From Muribaculaceae bacterium (GTDB taxonomy: Bacteria; Bacteroidota; Bacteroidia; Bacteroidales; Muribaculaceae): DNA of 12,955 nucleotides. The translations under genes were made by a program, and so were the position numbers. The DNA lies in the NCBI GenBank assembly GCA_016292745.1, contig JAEDFO010000062.1, forward strand, positions 1-12,955, in the 5' to 3' direction. Below the pieces are notes generated by a model, which saw only the letters and a list, made by a program, of their open reading frames with translations, did not search any database and was not told where the DNA came from. Shown here in pieces: positions 1-6,421 of this stretch (its first letter is position 1; each line of letters begins with the position of its first letter).

Positions 1-95
1 CCGGCTGATACGAATCATTCGCCCGGTGCGAAGATAGTGTTTGCCTCGGCTGATGCTATCGCCACACCTTCACATCGTGCCGCCGATGCAAACAT

Positions 96-159
96 TTGTC
101 CCACTTTGTCCCATGTCCCACAGGTGGGACAAGTGGGACAAATGGGACAAGTGGGACAA
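96..159. repeat. Inverted cluster of 9-bp TGGGACA-type units
   Basis: Four head-to-tail units of the form GTGGGACAA lie at 124-132, 133-141, 142-150 (first base A) and 151-159. Three units in the opposite orientation (TTGTCCCAC type) lie at 96-104, 106-114 and 115-121. The two sets are separated by only two bases, and the innermost GTCCCAC / GTGGGAC arms are perfect. The array can therefore fold into a hairpin or vary in copy number by slippage. Because the unit is 9 bp it is open in several frames (WDK, VGQ and CPT triplets), which produces spurious reading frames on both strands. I believe similar TGGGACA arrays occur between genes in other Bacteroidales, but that is memory and not shown here. 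Function unknown. Confidence 0.85.
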
Positions 160-697
160 CCGAAGGCCGACTGGCGACGGCCGGTATCTTGAGCGAAAGC
201 AATCAGATAAACCGAAAAGTATCGAAATTCACTGATATTAATATTTATTAACCGATTTTTTGCATTGAAATGCTTGTAGTTGAAAAAAAATATATACATT
301 TGCAACGTGAATGTATGAATGTACGGCACAGCTACAGAATTATTGGTTAGTGTCGGTTTAGTTGTCCCCAAAACTATAGCGGATAATTAAGAAAAAAAGA
401 CAATCTGCACCCGAAATTGAAACCTTATGGTACCACTTTTCGAACAAAAAGGCACTAAACAGCATTTTACATATAAGAGAAATTTTCTGACAAGCAAGAA
501 TATATATACTTGAATTTTGGTTATGAGGAGGGTGTGCTTTTGTGAAAAAGTGCACTTTCATTTTATATATGCCCCAAAGCAAAAGAAATGGAGGTAAAAG
601 ACGACATCGAGGGCAACGGTTTCGGATTACGGCCCGACACAATCATGTGACAAAGACGAAAAATAGCTTTAATTTAGCGTATTACGAGAAATATTAC
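160..697. other. Long non-coding stretch before pheT
   Basis: This stretch contains no gene I can name. It is AT-rich from about 230 to 585, unlike the GC-rich coding sequence around it. It contains a promoter-like box at 295-302, a perfect 12-bp palindrome AAAGTGCACTTT at 547-558, and short open frames only. One frame starts with GTG at 542 and runs 52 codons to 700 behind a good GAGGAGGG at 525-532. Another starts with ATG at 588 and runs 20 codons to 650 with host-like codons (GAC, ATC, GAG, GGC, AAC). A 94-codon minus-strand frame (358-642) shows no recognisable motif and is probably chance. No terminator with a clear T-run was found for a transcript starting near 310. Confidence 0.5.
274..302 (+). 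promoter_or_regulatory. Candidate Bacteroidetes promoter, target unclear
   Basis: TACATTTG at 295-302 matches the Bacteroidetes -7 consensus TAnnTTTG exactly. A TTG at 274-276, 18 nt upstream, could serve as the -33 element. The predicted start is near 308. No gene follows for over 500 nt, and pheT seems to have its own box at 698-705, so this promoter may drive a small RNA, a small protein or a long alternative pheT leader. Confidence 0.4.
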
Positions 698-700
698 TAA
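542..700 (+). CDS. Possible 52-residue basic small protein (doubtful)
   Basis: The frame starts with GTG behind GAGGAGGG (525-532, 9 nt spacing) and ends at a TAA that overlaps the promoter-like box at 698-705. The predicted product is very rich in Lys and Arg, for example GKRRHRGQRFR near residues 18-28, with a Tyr-rich tail. No known family is recognised, and there is no signal peptide or clear membrane segment. Such frames arise easily by chance. The good ribosome-binding sequence, uncommon in this phylum, is the only positive sign. The upstream promoter-like box at 295-302 could transcribe it. Low confidence. Confidence 0.15.
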   Translation: MKKCTFILYMPQSKRNGGKRRHRGQRFRITARHNHVTKTKNSFNLAYYEKYY

Positions 701-705
701 TTTTG
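673..705 (+). promoter_or_regulatory. Candidate pheT promoter
   Basis: TAATTTTG at 698-705 fits the TAnnTTTG -7 consensus exactly. A weak -33 candidate, TTTAG, lies at 673-677. Transcription would begin near 710-712 and give a leader of about 120 nt before the pheT ATG. The box sits in an AT-rich stretch directly before the GC-rich leader. The -33 match is poor, so the assignment rests mainly on the -7 box and position. Confidence 0.45.
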
Positions 706-718
706 TGAGATTTTTGGA

Positions 719-788
719 CCGTTCTCGGCCCGAGAATCGGTGTGTCTGCGAGCCAACGGCGCCGGCAAGGCGCTGAGGCGGCCGATTC
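719..788 (+). promoter_or_regulatory. Foldable leader of pheT
   Basis: Two pairings compete. TTCTCGG (722-728) can pair with CCGAGAA (730-736) as a local hairpin, in practice six pairs around a short loop. GAATCGG (734-740) can instead pair with CCGATTC (782-788), enclosing a hairpin GCGCC (759-763) / GGCGC (769-773). The shared bases 734-736 make the two states exclusive. The GC-rich leader contrasts with the AT-rich promoter before it and the AT-rich bases just before the ATG. I do not recognise a T-box, a known riboswitch or a Phe-rich leader peptide. A regulatory role is inference. Confidence 0.35.
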
Positions 789-829
789 ACCACAACGACA
801 GTTACAATAACTTATTTTCATACTACATT

Positions 830-3292
830 ATGAATATATCATATAGTTGGCTTAAAGAATATCTGAAGTTCGACCTCAGCCCCGAGGAGGTATCGGCAGC
901 GCTCACATCGCTGGGCCTTGAAACCGGGGGAGTGGAGAAAGTGGAATCGGTGAAGGGCGGCCTGGCCGGCCTGGTTGTAGGCAAGGTGCTCACCTGCACC
1001 GAGCATCCCGACAGCGACCATCTGCACGTCACCACGGTCGACCTGGGCGACGGCAATGCCACCCAGATAGTGTGCGGTGCGCCAAATGTGGCAGCCGGAC
1101 AGACAGTGGTGGTGGCCACCATCGGCACAGTGCTCTACGATGGCGACAAGGAATTCACAATAAAGAAATCGAAGATACGTGGAGTGGAATCGTTCGGCAT
1201 GATTTGCGCCGAGGACGAAATCGGTGTGGGCCATTCACATGCCGGCATCATTGAGCTCGACTCGAAATGGGCTGCCGGGACACCCGCCCGTGAGGTGTTC
1301 GACATCTACGAGGACTATGTGCTCGAGGTTGACCTGACACCAAACCGCATAGACGCCGCCTCGCACCTGGGTGTGGCACGCGACCTGGCAGCATGGATGC
1401 GCCGCCACGGCATGGAAGCCAATCTGCAGCGTCCGAGCATCGACGCCTTTGCCATCGACCGCAATGACGGCGCCATCGCCGTTGAGGTGGAATCGAAAAC
1501 CGGCGCACCACGCTATTCGGGCCTCACCATCCGCAACGTCACAGTAAAGGAATCGCCCGAGTGGCTCAAGAACTATCTGAGCGCCATCGGACAACGTCCT
1601 ATCAACAATATCGTCGACATCACCAACTTCATCCTCTTCTCGCTTTGCCAACCGCTGCACTGCTTCGACCTGGCCAAAGTGAAAGGCGGGCGCATCGTGG
1701 TGCGCAATGCCAACCAAGGCGACAAGTTTATAACCCTCGACGGCGTGGAGCGCACTCTCGACGCTGCCGACGTGATGATATGCAACGCCGAAGAGCCGAT
1801 GTGTATCGCCGGAGTGTTCGGCGGCCTCGACTCGGGTGTCACCGAAGCCACCACCGACATCTTCCTTGAGTCGGCATGCTTCAACCCCACAATGATTCGC
1901 AAGACAGCCCGCCGACAGGGCCTTAACACCGATGCATCGTTCCGTTTCGAGCGCGGCGTTGACCCCAACGGCACAGTATATGCACTTAAGCTTGCCGCTC
2001 TGCTGGTGAAAGAACTTGCCGGCGGCGAAATCTGCGGCCCACTGTTCGACGAATACCCCGAACCAGTGGCCCCGTTTGCCGTTGAGCTCGCCTACAGCTA
2101 TGTCGACGGCCTTATCGGCAAACACATCGAACCGGAAATGGTGAAATCGATTCTCACATCGCTCGAAATAGGTATCACCGCCGAGACAGCCGACACTCTG
2201 CAACTGGCAGTGCCAACCTACCGTGTCGACGTACAGCGCCCATGCGACGTGGTTGAAGAGCTGCTGCGCGTGTATGGCTACAACAACGTGGAGTTCGACA
2301 CAACCATCCACTCGTCGCTGTCGCAGAAAGGCATCACCGACCACAAGAACAAGCTCCAGAACCTCATCTCGGAGCAGCTCGTAGGCCTGGGATTCAACGA
2401 GATACTCAACAACTCGCTCACAGCCGAAAGCTACTATGCCGACAGCGAAGCCTATCCACTGTCGCGCTGCGTGAAACTCCTTAACCCGCTGAGCAACGAC
2501 CTGAGCGTGATGCGCCAGACTCTGCTCTACGGCGGCCTCGAAAGCATCGCACACAACATCAACCGCAAGCGCGCCTCGCTCCGGTTCTTCGAATTCGGCG
2601 ACTGCTACTTCTTCGACGCCGATGCCAAGGCCGACGACAACGACCTGGCACAGTTCAGCGAGCACACAAACTTTGGCTTATGGATTACCGGAAACAAGGC
2701 CGAAGGCACCTGGACCGGAGCCAACACCAAGGAAACCATTTACGACCTCAAAGGTATAGTAGAGAACATCCTGCGCCGCACCGGACTCACCGACAACGCC
2801 CTGGTGGTGAAGCAATACAACAACGAAACCTTCTCGGCCGCACTCGAATATGCCAACCGCGGCGGCAAGGTGATTGCCAACCTCGGTGTGGTGAAGCGCG
2901 CAGTGCTCAAGAAATTCGACATCGAGCAAGACGTATTCTTCTGCGAAATAAACTGGGACACTCTCGTCCGCCTCGATGCCCGCAACCACATCAGCTACAG
3001 CGACCTGCCTAAGACCCAGCCCGTGAAGCGCGACCTTGCGCTGCTCATCGACAAGGAGGTGACATTTGCCGACGTTAACCGAGTGGTACGCTCGGCCGAA
3101 CGACGCCTGCTCCGCTCAGTTGAGCTCTTCGACGTCTACGAAGGCAAGAACCTCGAGGCAGGAAAGAAGTCGTACGCTATCAGCATGACACTGCAGGATG
3201 CCGACAAGACCCTCCAGGACAAGGACATCGAAAAATCAATGTCGAAAATCGTTGCCGCCCTGCAGAAAGAGCTCGGCGCATCATTAAGATAA
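830..3292 (+). CDS. pheT: Phenylalanyl-tRNA synthetase beta subunit
   Basis: This gene encodes 820 residues, the usual length in Bacteroidetes. With the alpha subunit PheS (not in the window) the product forms the heterotetramer that charges tRNA-Phe in the cytoplasm. The start is ATG 830, giving MNISYSWLKEYL, the conserved beginning of the family; an in-frame GTG at 740 would add 30 unlike residues. Domains in order: an EMAP-like tRNA-binding domain at about 42-150 (CTEHPDSDHLHV, CGAPN); B3/B4, the editing region, at about 213-400 with FRFERGVDP at 371-379; B5 at about 410-485 with the acidic residues of VDVQRPCDVVEELLR; a catalytic-like core at about 495-705; and an anticodon-binding ferredoxin-fold domain at about 727-820 (KRDLALLID). 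There is no Shine-Dalgarno, and the region before the ATG is AT-rich. yebC follows after 52 nt, probably in the same transcript. Confidence 0.97.
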   Translation: MNISYSWLKEYLKFDLSPEEVSAALTSLGLETGGVEKVESVKGGLAGLVVGKVLTCTEHPDSDHLHVTTVDLGDGNATQIVCGAPNVAAGQTVVVATIGTVLYDGDKEFTIKKSKIRGVESFGMICAEDEIGVGHSHAGIIELDSKWAAGTPAREVFDIYEDYVLEVDLTPNRIDAASHLGVARDLAAWMRRHGMEANLQRPSIDAFAIDRNDGAIAVEVESKTGAPRYSGLTIRNVTVKESPEWLKNYLSAIGQRPINNIVDITNFILFSLCQPLHCFDLAKVKGGRIVVRNANQGDKFITLDGVERTLDAADVMICNAEEPMCIAGVFGGLDSGVTEATTDIFLESACFNPTMIRKTARRQGLNTDASFRFERGVDPNGTVYALKLAALLVKELAGGEICGPLFDEYPEPVAPFAVELAYSYVDGLIGKHIEPEMVKSILTSLEIGITAETADTLQLAVPTYRVDVQRPCDVVEELLRVYGYNNVEFDTTIHSSLSQKGITDHKNKLQNLISEQLVGLGFNEILNNSLTAESYYADSEAYPLSRCVKLLNPLSNDLSVMRQTLLYGGLESIAHNINRKRASLRFFEFGDCYFFDADAKADDNDLAQFSEHTNFGLWITGNKAEGTWTGANTKETIYDLKGIVENILRRTGLTDNALVVKQYNNETFSAALEYANRGGKVIANLGVVKRAVLKKFDIEQDVFFCEINWDTLVRLDARNHISYSDLPKTQPVKRDLALLIDKEVTFADVNRVVRSAERRLLRSVELFDVYEGKNLEAGKKSYAISMTLQDADKTLQDKDIEKSMSKIVAALQKELGASLR

Positions 3293-3344
3293 CAATCTGA
3301 AAACAAAATAATTACACATATCAAAACGACAAAACTGATAAAAT

Positions 3345-4085
3345 ATGGGAAGAGCGTTTGAATACCGTAAAGCCAGAAAATTGAAACGTTGGGGTAACAT
3401 GTCGCGTACGTTTACCCGCATTGGTAAGGAAATCACTATCGCCGTTAAGGCTGCCGGCCCCGACCCTCAGATGAACCCGCGTCTGCGCACCCTGATGCAG
3501 AATGCAAAGGCCGAGAACATGCCTAAGGACACCGTGGAGCGCGCCATCAAGAAAGCCACCGACAAAGACAGCAAGGACTATAAGGAAATAGTTTACGAAG
3601 GCTATGGCCCTTACGGCATCGCTATCCTCGTGGAAACCGCTACCGACAACAACACCCGCACCGTGGCCAACGTGCGCAGCTACTTCAACAAGTTCGGCGG
3701 CTCGCTCGGCACTTCGGGCAGCCTTTCATTCCTCTTCGAGCACAAGTGCACATTCCGTGTGGCTGCCAAGGAAGGCCTCGACCTTGAAGAACTCGAACTC
3801 GAGCTCATCGACTACGGTGTCGACGAAATTGAACGCGACGAAGAAGAGAACGACATAATCCTCTCAGCACCATTCGAATACAACTCAGGCATCCAGAAAT
3901 ACCTCGAAGAAAACGGATTCGAAATCAAGAGCACCGAATTTGTGCGCATCCCTAACGACCTTAAGGAAGTTACAGCCGAACAGCGCGAGCAAATCGAGAA
4001 GCTCCTTGAGAAATTCGAAGACGACGAAGACGTGCAGAACGTGTTCCACAACATGAAGGAAGACGAAACCGAAGGCGAAGAATAA
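3345..4085 (+). CDS. yebC: YebC/TACO1-family protein
   Basis: This gene encodes 246 residues, the normal family length. The N-terminus MGRAFEYRKARKLKRWGNM is typical of the Bacteroidetes branch. The conserved core follows: EITIAVKAAGPDP near 29-41, NMPKDTVERAIKKA near 58-71 and YEGYGPYGIAILVE near 84-97, then the glycine-rich GGSLGTSGSLSFLF near 118-131. The C-terminus is strongly acidic. The family was long annotated as a DNA-binding transcriptional regulator (PmpR). More recent work on YebC and mitochondrial TACO1 points to a ribosome-associated factor that helps translation of difficult sequences such as proline runs. Location next to pheT suits a translation role but does not prove it. 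No promoter-like box is seen in the 52-nt gap, so cotranscription with pheT is likely. A hairpin at 4120-4157 ends the unit. Confidence 0.95.
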   Translation: MGRAFEYRKARKLKRWGNMSRTFTRIGKEITIAVKAAGPDPQMNPRLRTLMQNAKAENMPKDTVERAIKKATDKDSKDYKEIVYEGYGPYGIAILVETATDNNTRTVANVRSYFNKFGGSLGTSGSLSFLFEHKCTFRVAAKEGLDLEELELELIDYGVDEIERDEEENDIILSAPFEYNSGIQKYLEENGFEIKSTEFVRIPNDLKEVTAEQREQIEKLLEKFEDDEDVQNVFHNMKEDETEGEE

Positions 4086-4119
4086 CAACACCGCCATCAA
4101 TTTCGCCAAAGCAACAGCA

Positions 4120-4157
4120 AAAGAGTGCCACTCCCACCACAGGAAGCGGCACTCTTT
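4120..4157 (+). terminator. Terminator-like hairpin after yebC
   Basis: A perfect 10-bp stem, AAAGAGTGCC (4120-4129) with GGCACTCTTT (4148-4157), surrounds an 18-nt loop 34 nt after the yebC stop. The trailing T-run is only three bases, with A bases on the left arm, so it may stop transcription imperfectly or act as a 3' end stabiliser. It most likely closes the pheT-yebC transcript. Confidence 0.7.
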
Positions 4158-4253
4158 CCGTCTATAGAGGGTGGATTGGGGCGAAAATGTTAATTATTGC
4201 TAACGATATGAAGATTTTTGTCCGAAAAGTATGCTATATAACATATTTTGCCG

Positions 4254-4261
4254 TACATTTG
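4254..4261 (+). promoter_or_regulatory. Promoter-like -7 box before a short terminated unit
   Basis: TACATTTG is an exact match to the TAnnTTTG consensus and, like the box at 295-302, is followed by GCAA. No convincing -33 TTTG sits at the usual distance. If active, the start would be near 4266-4268, only about 35 nt before the terminator hairpin at 4302. Confidence 0.35.
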
Positions 4262-4301
4262 CAATGTGTTTTTCATGGTATTAGATTTAAGGTTAATAGA
4301 T

Positions 4302-4333
4302 TGGTTGTCGGGATGACAACCATTTCTTTTTTT
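4302..4333 (+). terminator. Strong intrinsic terminator or attenuator
   Basis: An 8-bp stem, TGGTTGTC (4302-4309) with GACAACCA (4315-4322), has a 5-nt loop and is followed by ATTTCTTTTTTTA. This is the clearest rho-independent terminator in the window. It may be a second stop for pheT-yebC, the end of a short RNA started at 4254-4261, or an attenuator in a long yqeY leader. Confidence 0.8.
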
Positions 4334-4460
4334 ATACCACCCCGAAAGGGCGCCAGAGCCACCGGGCATCAACGTCGACACACTCAGGCAAAAACGATAG
4401 GGTGGGGGCGCAAATTGCAAATAAATAGGCTAAAGGTTATCGGCATTGGCTGCATTTTAT

Positions 4461-4468
4461 TAACTTTG
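4461..4468 (+). promoter_or_regulatory. Candidate promoter of yqeY-serS
   Basis: TAACTTTG matches the TAnnTTTG -7 consensus exactly. A weak -33 candidate, TTAT, lies at 4437-4440, 20 nt upstream. The predicted start near 4474 leaves a leader of about 66 nt to yqeY. This is the best-placed promoter for the yqeY-serS unit. Confidence 0.45.
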
Positions 4469-4527
4469 CACGGAATTGTGCTTGCACAGTTACTGCATTA
4501 TCATTGAATTAACTAACAAACAATAAA

Positions 4528-4533
4528 GGGAGG
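4528..4533 (+). promoter_or_regulatory. Strong Shine-Dalgarno of yqeY
   Basis: GGGAGG lies 7 nt before the yqeY ATG. The other genes here have AT-rich start regions without such a match, as is usual in Bacteroidetes. This site supports the chosen start of yqeY and is unusual for the window. Confidence 0.6.
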
Positions 4534-4540
4534 AAAAATC

Positions 4541-4990
4541 ATGAATTTATTCGACCAGGTAAGCAGCGACATCAAGGCTGCCATGCTCGCCAAGGACAAA
4601 GTGCGTCTGGAAACATTGCGCGGCATCAAGAAGGAATTCCTTGAGGCCAAGACAGCCAAGGGAGGCAACGGCGAACTTGCCGACGACGCTGCCACAAAGA
4701 TTCTGGTGAAGATGGTGAAGCAACGCAAGGAGACAGCTGCCATCTACACCGAGCAGAACCGCCCTGAGCTGGCCCAGAACGAGCTGGCAGAGGCTGCAGT
4801 GATTGAGGAATATCTGCCCAAGCAAATGTCGGAAGAAGAGCTTACAGAGGCTCTGAAGGCCATCATTGCCCAAGTGGGCGCTTCATCGGCCAAGGATATG
4901 GGCAAGGTGATGGGCGTTGCCTCGAAACAGCTTGCCGGCAAGGCCGAGGGCCGTACCATCTCGGCAAAGGTGAAGGAACTCCTCGCCTAA
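4541..4990 (+). CDS. yqeY: GatB/YqeY domain protein
   Basis: This gene encodes 149 residues, the standard length for stand-alone YqeY proteins. The protein is all-helical in prediction. MNLFDQVSSDIKAAMLAKDK begins the N-terminal helical bundle, VEEYLPKQ-type sequence appears as IEEYLPKQMSEEEL near residues 89-102, and the C-terminal GatB-tail-like part contains KDMGKVMGVASKQLAG near 119-134. The tail domain resembles the tRNA-binding tail of the amidotransferase subunit GatB, but the glutamine amidotransferase catalytic part is absent, so YqeY is not itself an amidotransferase. Its exact role is unknown; tRNA binding is inferred from the domain. The start is fixed by a strong GGGAGG. serS follows after 40 nt with no promoter or terminator visible between, so the two are probably cotranscribed. 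Confidence 0.92.
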   Translation: MNLFDQVSSDIKAAMLAKDKVRLETLRGIKKEFLEAKTAKGGNGELADDAATKILVKMVKQRKETAAIYTEQNRPELAQNELAEAAVIEEYLPKQMSEEELTEALKAIIAQVGASSAKDMGKVMGVASKQLAGKAEGRTISAKVKELLA

Positions 4991-5030
4991 GATTTCACAC
5001 TAACGTTACTTACATTAAACGAAACGAAAA

Positions 5031-6335
5031 ATGCTTACTCTACAAGTTATAAATGCCGACCCTGAAGGCGTGATTGCCAAGTTGGCCAAGAAGCACTTCG
5101 ACGCAAAAGCTCCCGTTACACGTATTCTGGAGCTCGACGTACAGCGCCGCACCACACAAACCGAGCGCGACGGCCAGGCTGCACAGCTCAACAAGCTCGC
5201 TGCACAGATTGGCGGCCTGATGAAACAGGGCAAAAAAGATGAAGCCGAAGCCATCAAGGCCCAGGTAGCCGCCATCAAGGAGAGCAACAAGGCTTGCGAC
5301 GACAAGCTCAAGGACATTGAGGACGAAATACGCAACATTCTGCTCACCATCCCCAACATGCCCTACGACATCGTGCCCGAAGGCACAGGCGCCGACGACA
5401 ACCTGGTGGTGAAAAGCAATCTGAGCGACGAGGTGGCCACTGTAGGCACTTGGCATCACGATGCCGTGAACGACGAGGCAAAGGTGCCGCACTGGGAGCT
5501 CGCAAAGAAGTATAATCTAATCGACTTCGACCTGGGCGTGAAAATCACCGGCGCCGGATTCCCGGTTTACATCGGCAAGGGTGCCCGCCTGCAACGCGCT
5601 CTCATCCAGTTCTTCCTCGACGAAGCAAACGCTTCGGGCTACACCGAGATTATGCCTCCTACAGTGGTTAATGAGGCTTCGGGCTACGGCACAGGCCAAT
5701 TGCCCGACAAGGAGGGCCAGATGTATCACTGCAACCTCGACAACCTATACCTTATCCCGACAGCCGAAGTGCCGGTGACCAACATCTACCGCGATGTGAT
5801 TCTCGACGAGAAACAGCTGCCGATAAAGAACTGCGCCTACACCCAATGCTTCCGCCGCGAAGCCGGAAGCTACGGCAAGGACGTGCGAGGCCTTAATCGA
5901 TTGCACGAATTCTCGAAAATCGAGATTGTCCGCATCGATACCCCCGAGCACAGCGACGAATCGCACCGCGAAATGCTTGCCCACGTAGAAGGATTGCTGC
6001 AGAAACTTGAGCTGCCTTACCGCATTCTGCGCCTGTGTGGCGGCGACATGAGCTTCACATCGGCCATCTGCTACGATTTCGAAGTGTACAGCGAGGCTCA
6101 ACACCGTTGGCTCGAGGTGAGCTCGGTTTCGAACTTCGACACATATCAAGCCAACCGTCTGAAGTGCCGCTACCGTGGTGCCGACAAGAAGACCCACCTG
6201 TGCCACACCCTCAACGGCTCGGCTCTGGCATTGCCGCGAATCGTGGCTGCCCTGCTCGAGAACAACCAGTCGCCCGAGGGTATCCACATCCCTAAGGTGC
6301 TGCAGAAATACACCGGTTTCGACATTATCGACTAA
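5031..6335 (+). CDS. serS: Seryl-tRNA synthetase
   Basis: This gene encodes 434 residues, a normal bacterial length. The product is a cytoplasmic class II synthetase that activates serine and charges tRNA-Ser, and also supplies Ser-tRNA-Sec where selenocysteine is made. Residues about 28-105 are the long charged coiled-coil arm that contacts the extra arm of tRNA-Ser. The catalytic core follows, with PTAEVPVTN at 243-251 (serine recognition), motif 2 FRREAGSYGKDVRG at 274-287, EVSSVSNFDTYQANRL at 362-377, and motif 3 NGSALALPR at 395-403. All expected motifs are present and the frame is intact. The start ATG is preceded by an A-rich stretch without Shine-Dalgarno. It probably shares the yqeY promoter. 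The U32-family gene follows after 86 nt. Confidence 0.97.
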   Translation: MLTLQVINADPEGVIAKLAKKHFDAKAPVTRILELDVQRRTTQTERDGQAAQLNKLAAQIGGLMKQGKKDEAEAIKAQVAAIKESNKACDDKLKDIEDEIRNILLTIPNMPYDIVPEGTGADDNLVVKSNLSDEVATVGTWHHDAVNDEAKVPHWELAKKYNLIDFDLGVKITGAGFPVYIGKGARLQRALIQFFLDEANASGYTEIMPPTVVNEASGYGTGQLPDKEGQMYHCNLDNLYLIPTAEVPVTNIYRDVILDEKQLPIKNCAYTQCFRREAGSYGKDVRGLNRLHEFSKIEIVRIDTPEHSDESHREMLAHVEGLLQKLELPYRILRLCGGDMSFTSAICYDFEVYSEAQHRWLEVSSVSNFDTYQANRLKCRYRGADKKTHLCHTLNGSALALPRIVAALLENNQSPEGIHIPKVLQKYTGFDIID

Positions 6336-6421
6336 CAACTATCTTACGGCCCAGGGCCGAAACATACGGGCGTGGCACTCAATGGGGTCACGCTCGCTTA
6401 TTATCAACTCTTTCACTGAGC

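Larger units (their letters stand above)
4158..4540. other. Non-coding region between yebC and yqeY
   Basis: This 383-nt gap contains two promoter-like boxes (4254-4261 and 4461-4468), one strong intrinsic terminator (4302-4333) and a GC-rich patch at 4339-4410 with no gene that I recognise. Open frames on both strands here (106 codons plus, 76 codons minus) show no family motif. The composition of most of the region is AT-rich and unlike the neighbouring coding sequence. Confidence 0.6.

Noticed and set aside
41..235. 64-codon plus-strand frame with WDK repeats
   Set aside because: Its only feature is translation of the 9-bp array; the same array gives VGQ and CPT repeats in other frames.
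15..371. 118-codon minus-strand frame through the repeat array
   Set aside because: It consists of AT-rich intergenic sequence plus CPT triplets from the array, with no family motif and no ribosome-binding sequence.
740..829. In-frame GTG extension adding 30 residues to PheT
   Set aside because: The family begins at MNISYSWLKEYL, encoded from 830. The added residues resemble no known N-terminus and overlap a foldable leader.
1235..2665. 476-codon minus-strand frame inside pheT
   Set aside because: It is the shadow of a GC-rich coding gene whose plus-strand product is certain.
4187..4507. 106-codon plus and 76-codon minus (4190-4420) frames in the gap before yqeY
   Set aside because: Both cross promoter boxes and a strong terminator, and neither shows a family motif or host-like codon use throughout.
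6347..6395. Terminator between serS and the U32 gene
   Set aside because: Two small GC-rich hairpins exist (6347-6359 and 6368-6395), but neither has a T-run, so readthrough is expected.
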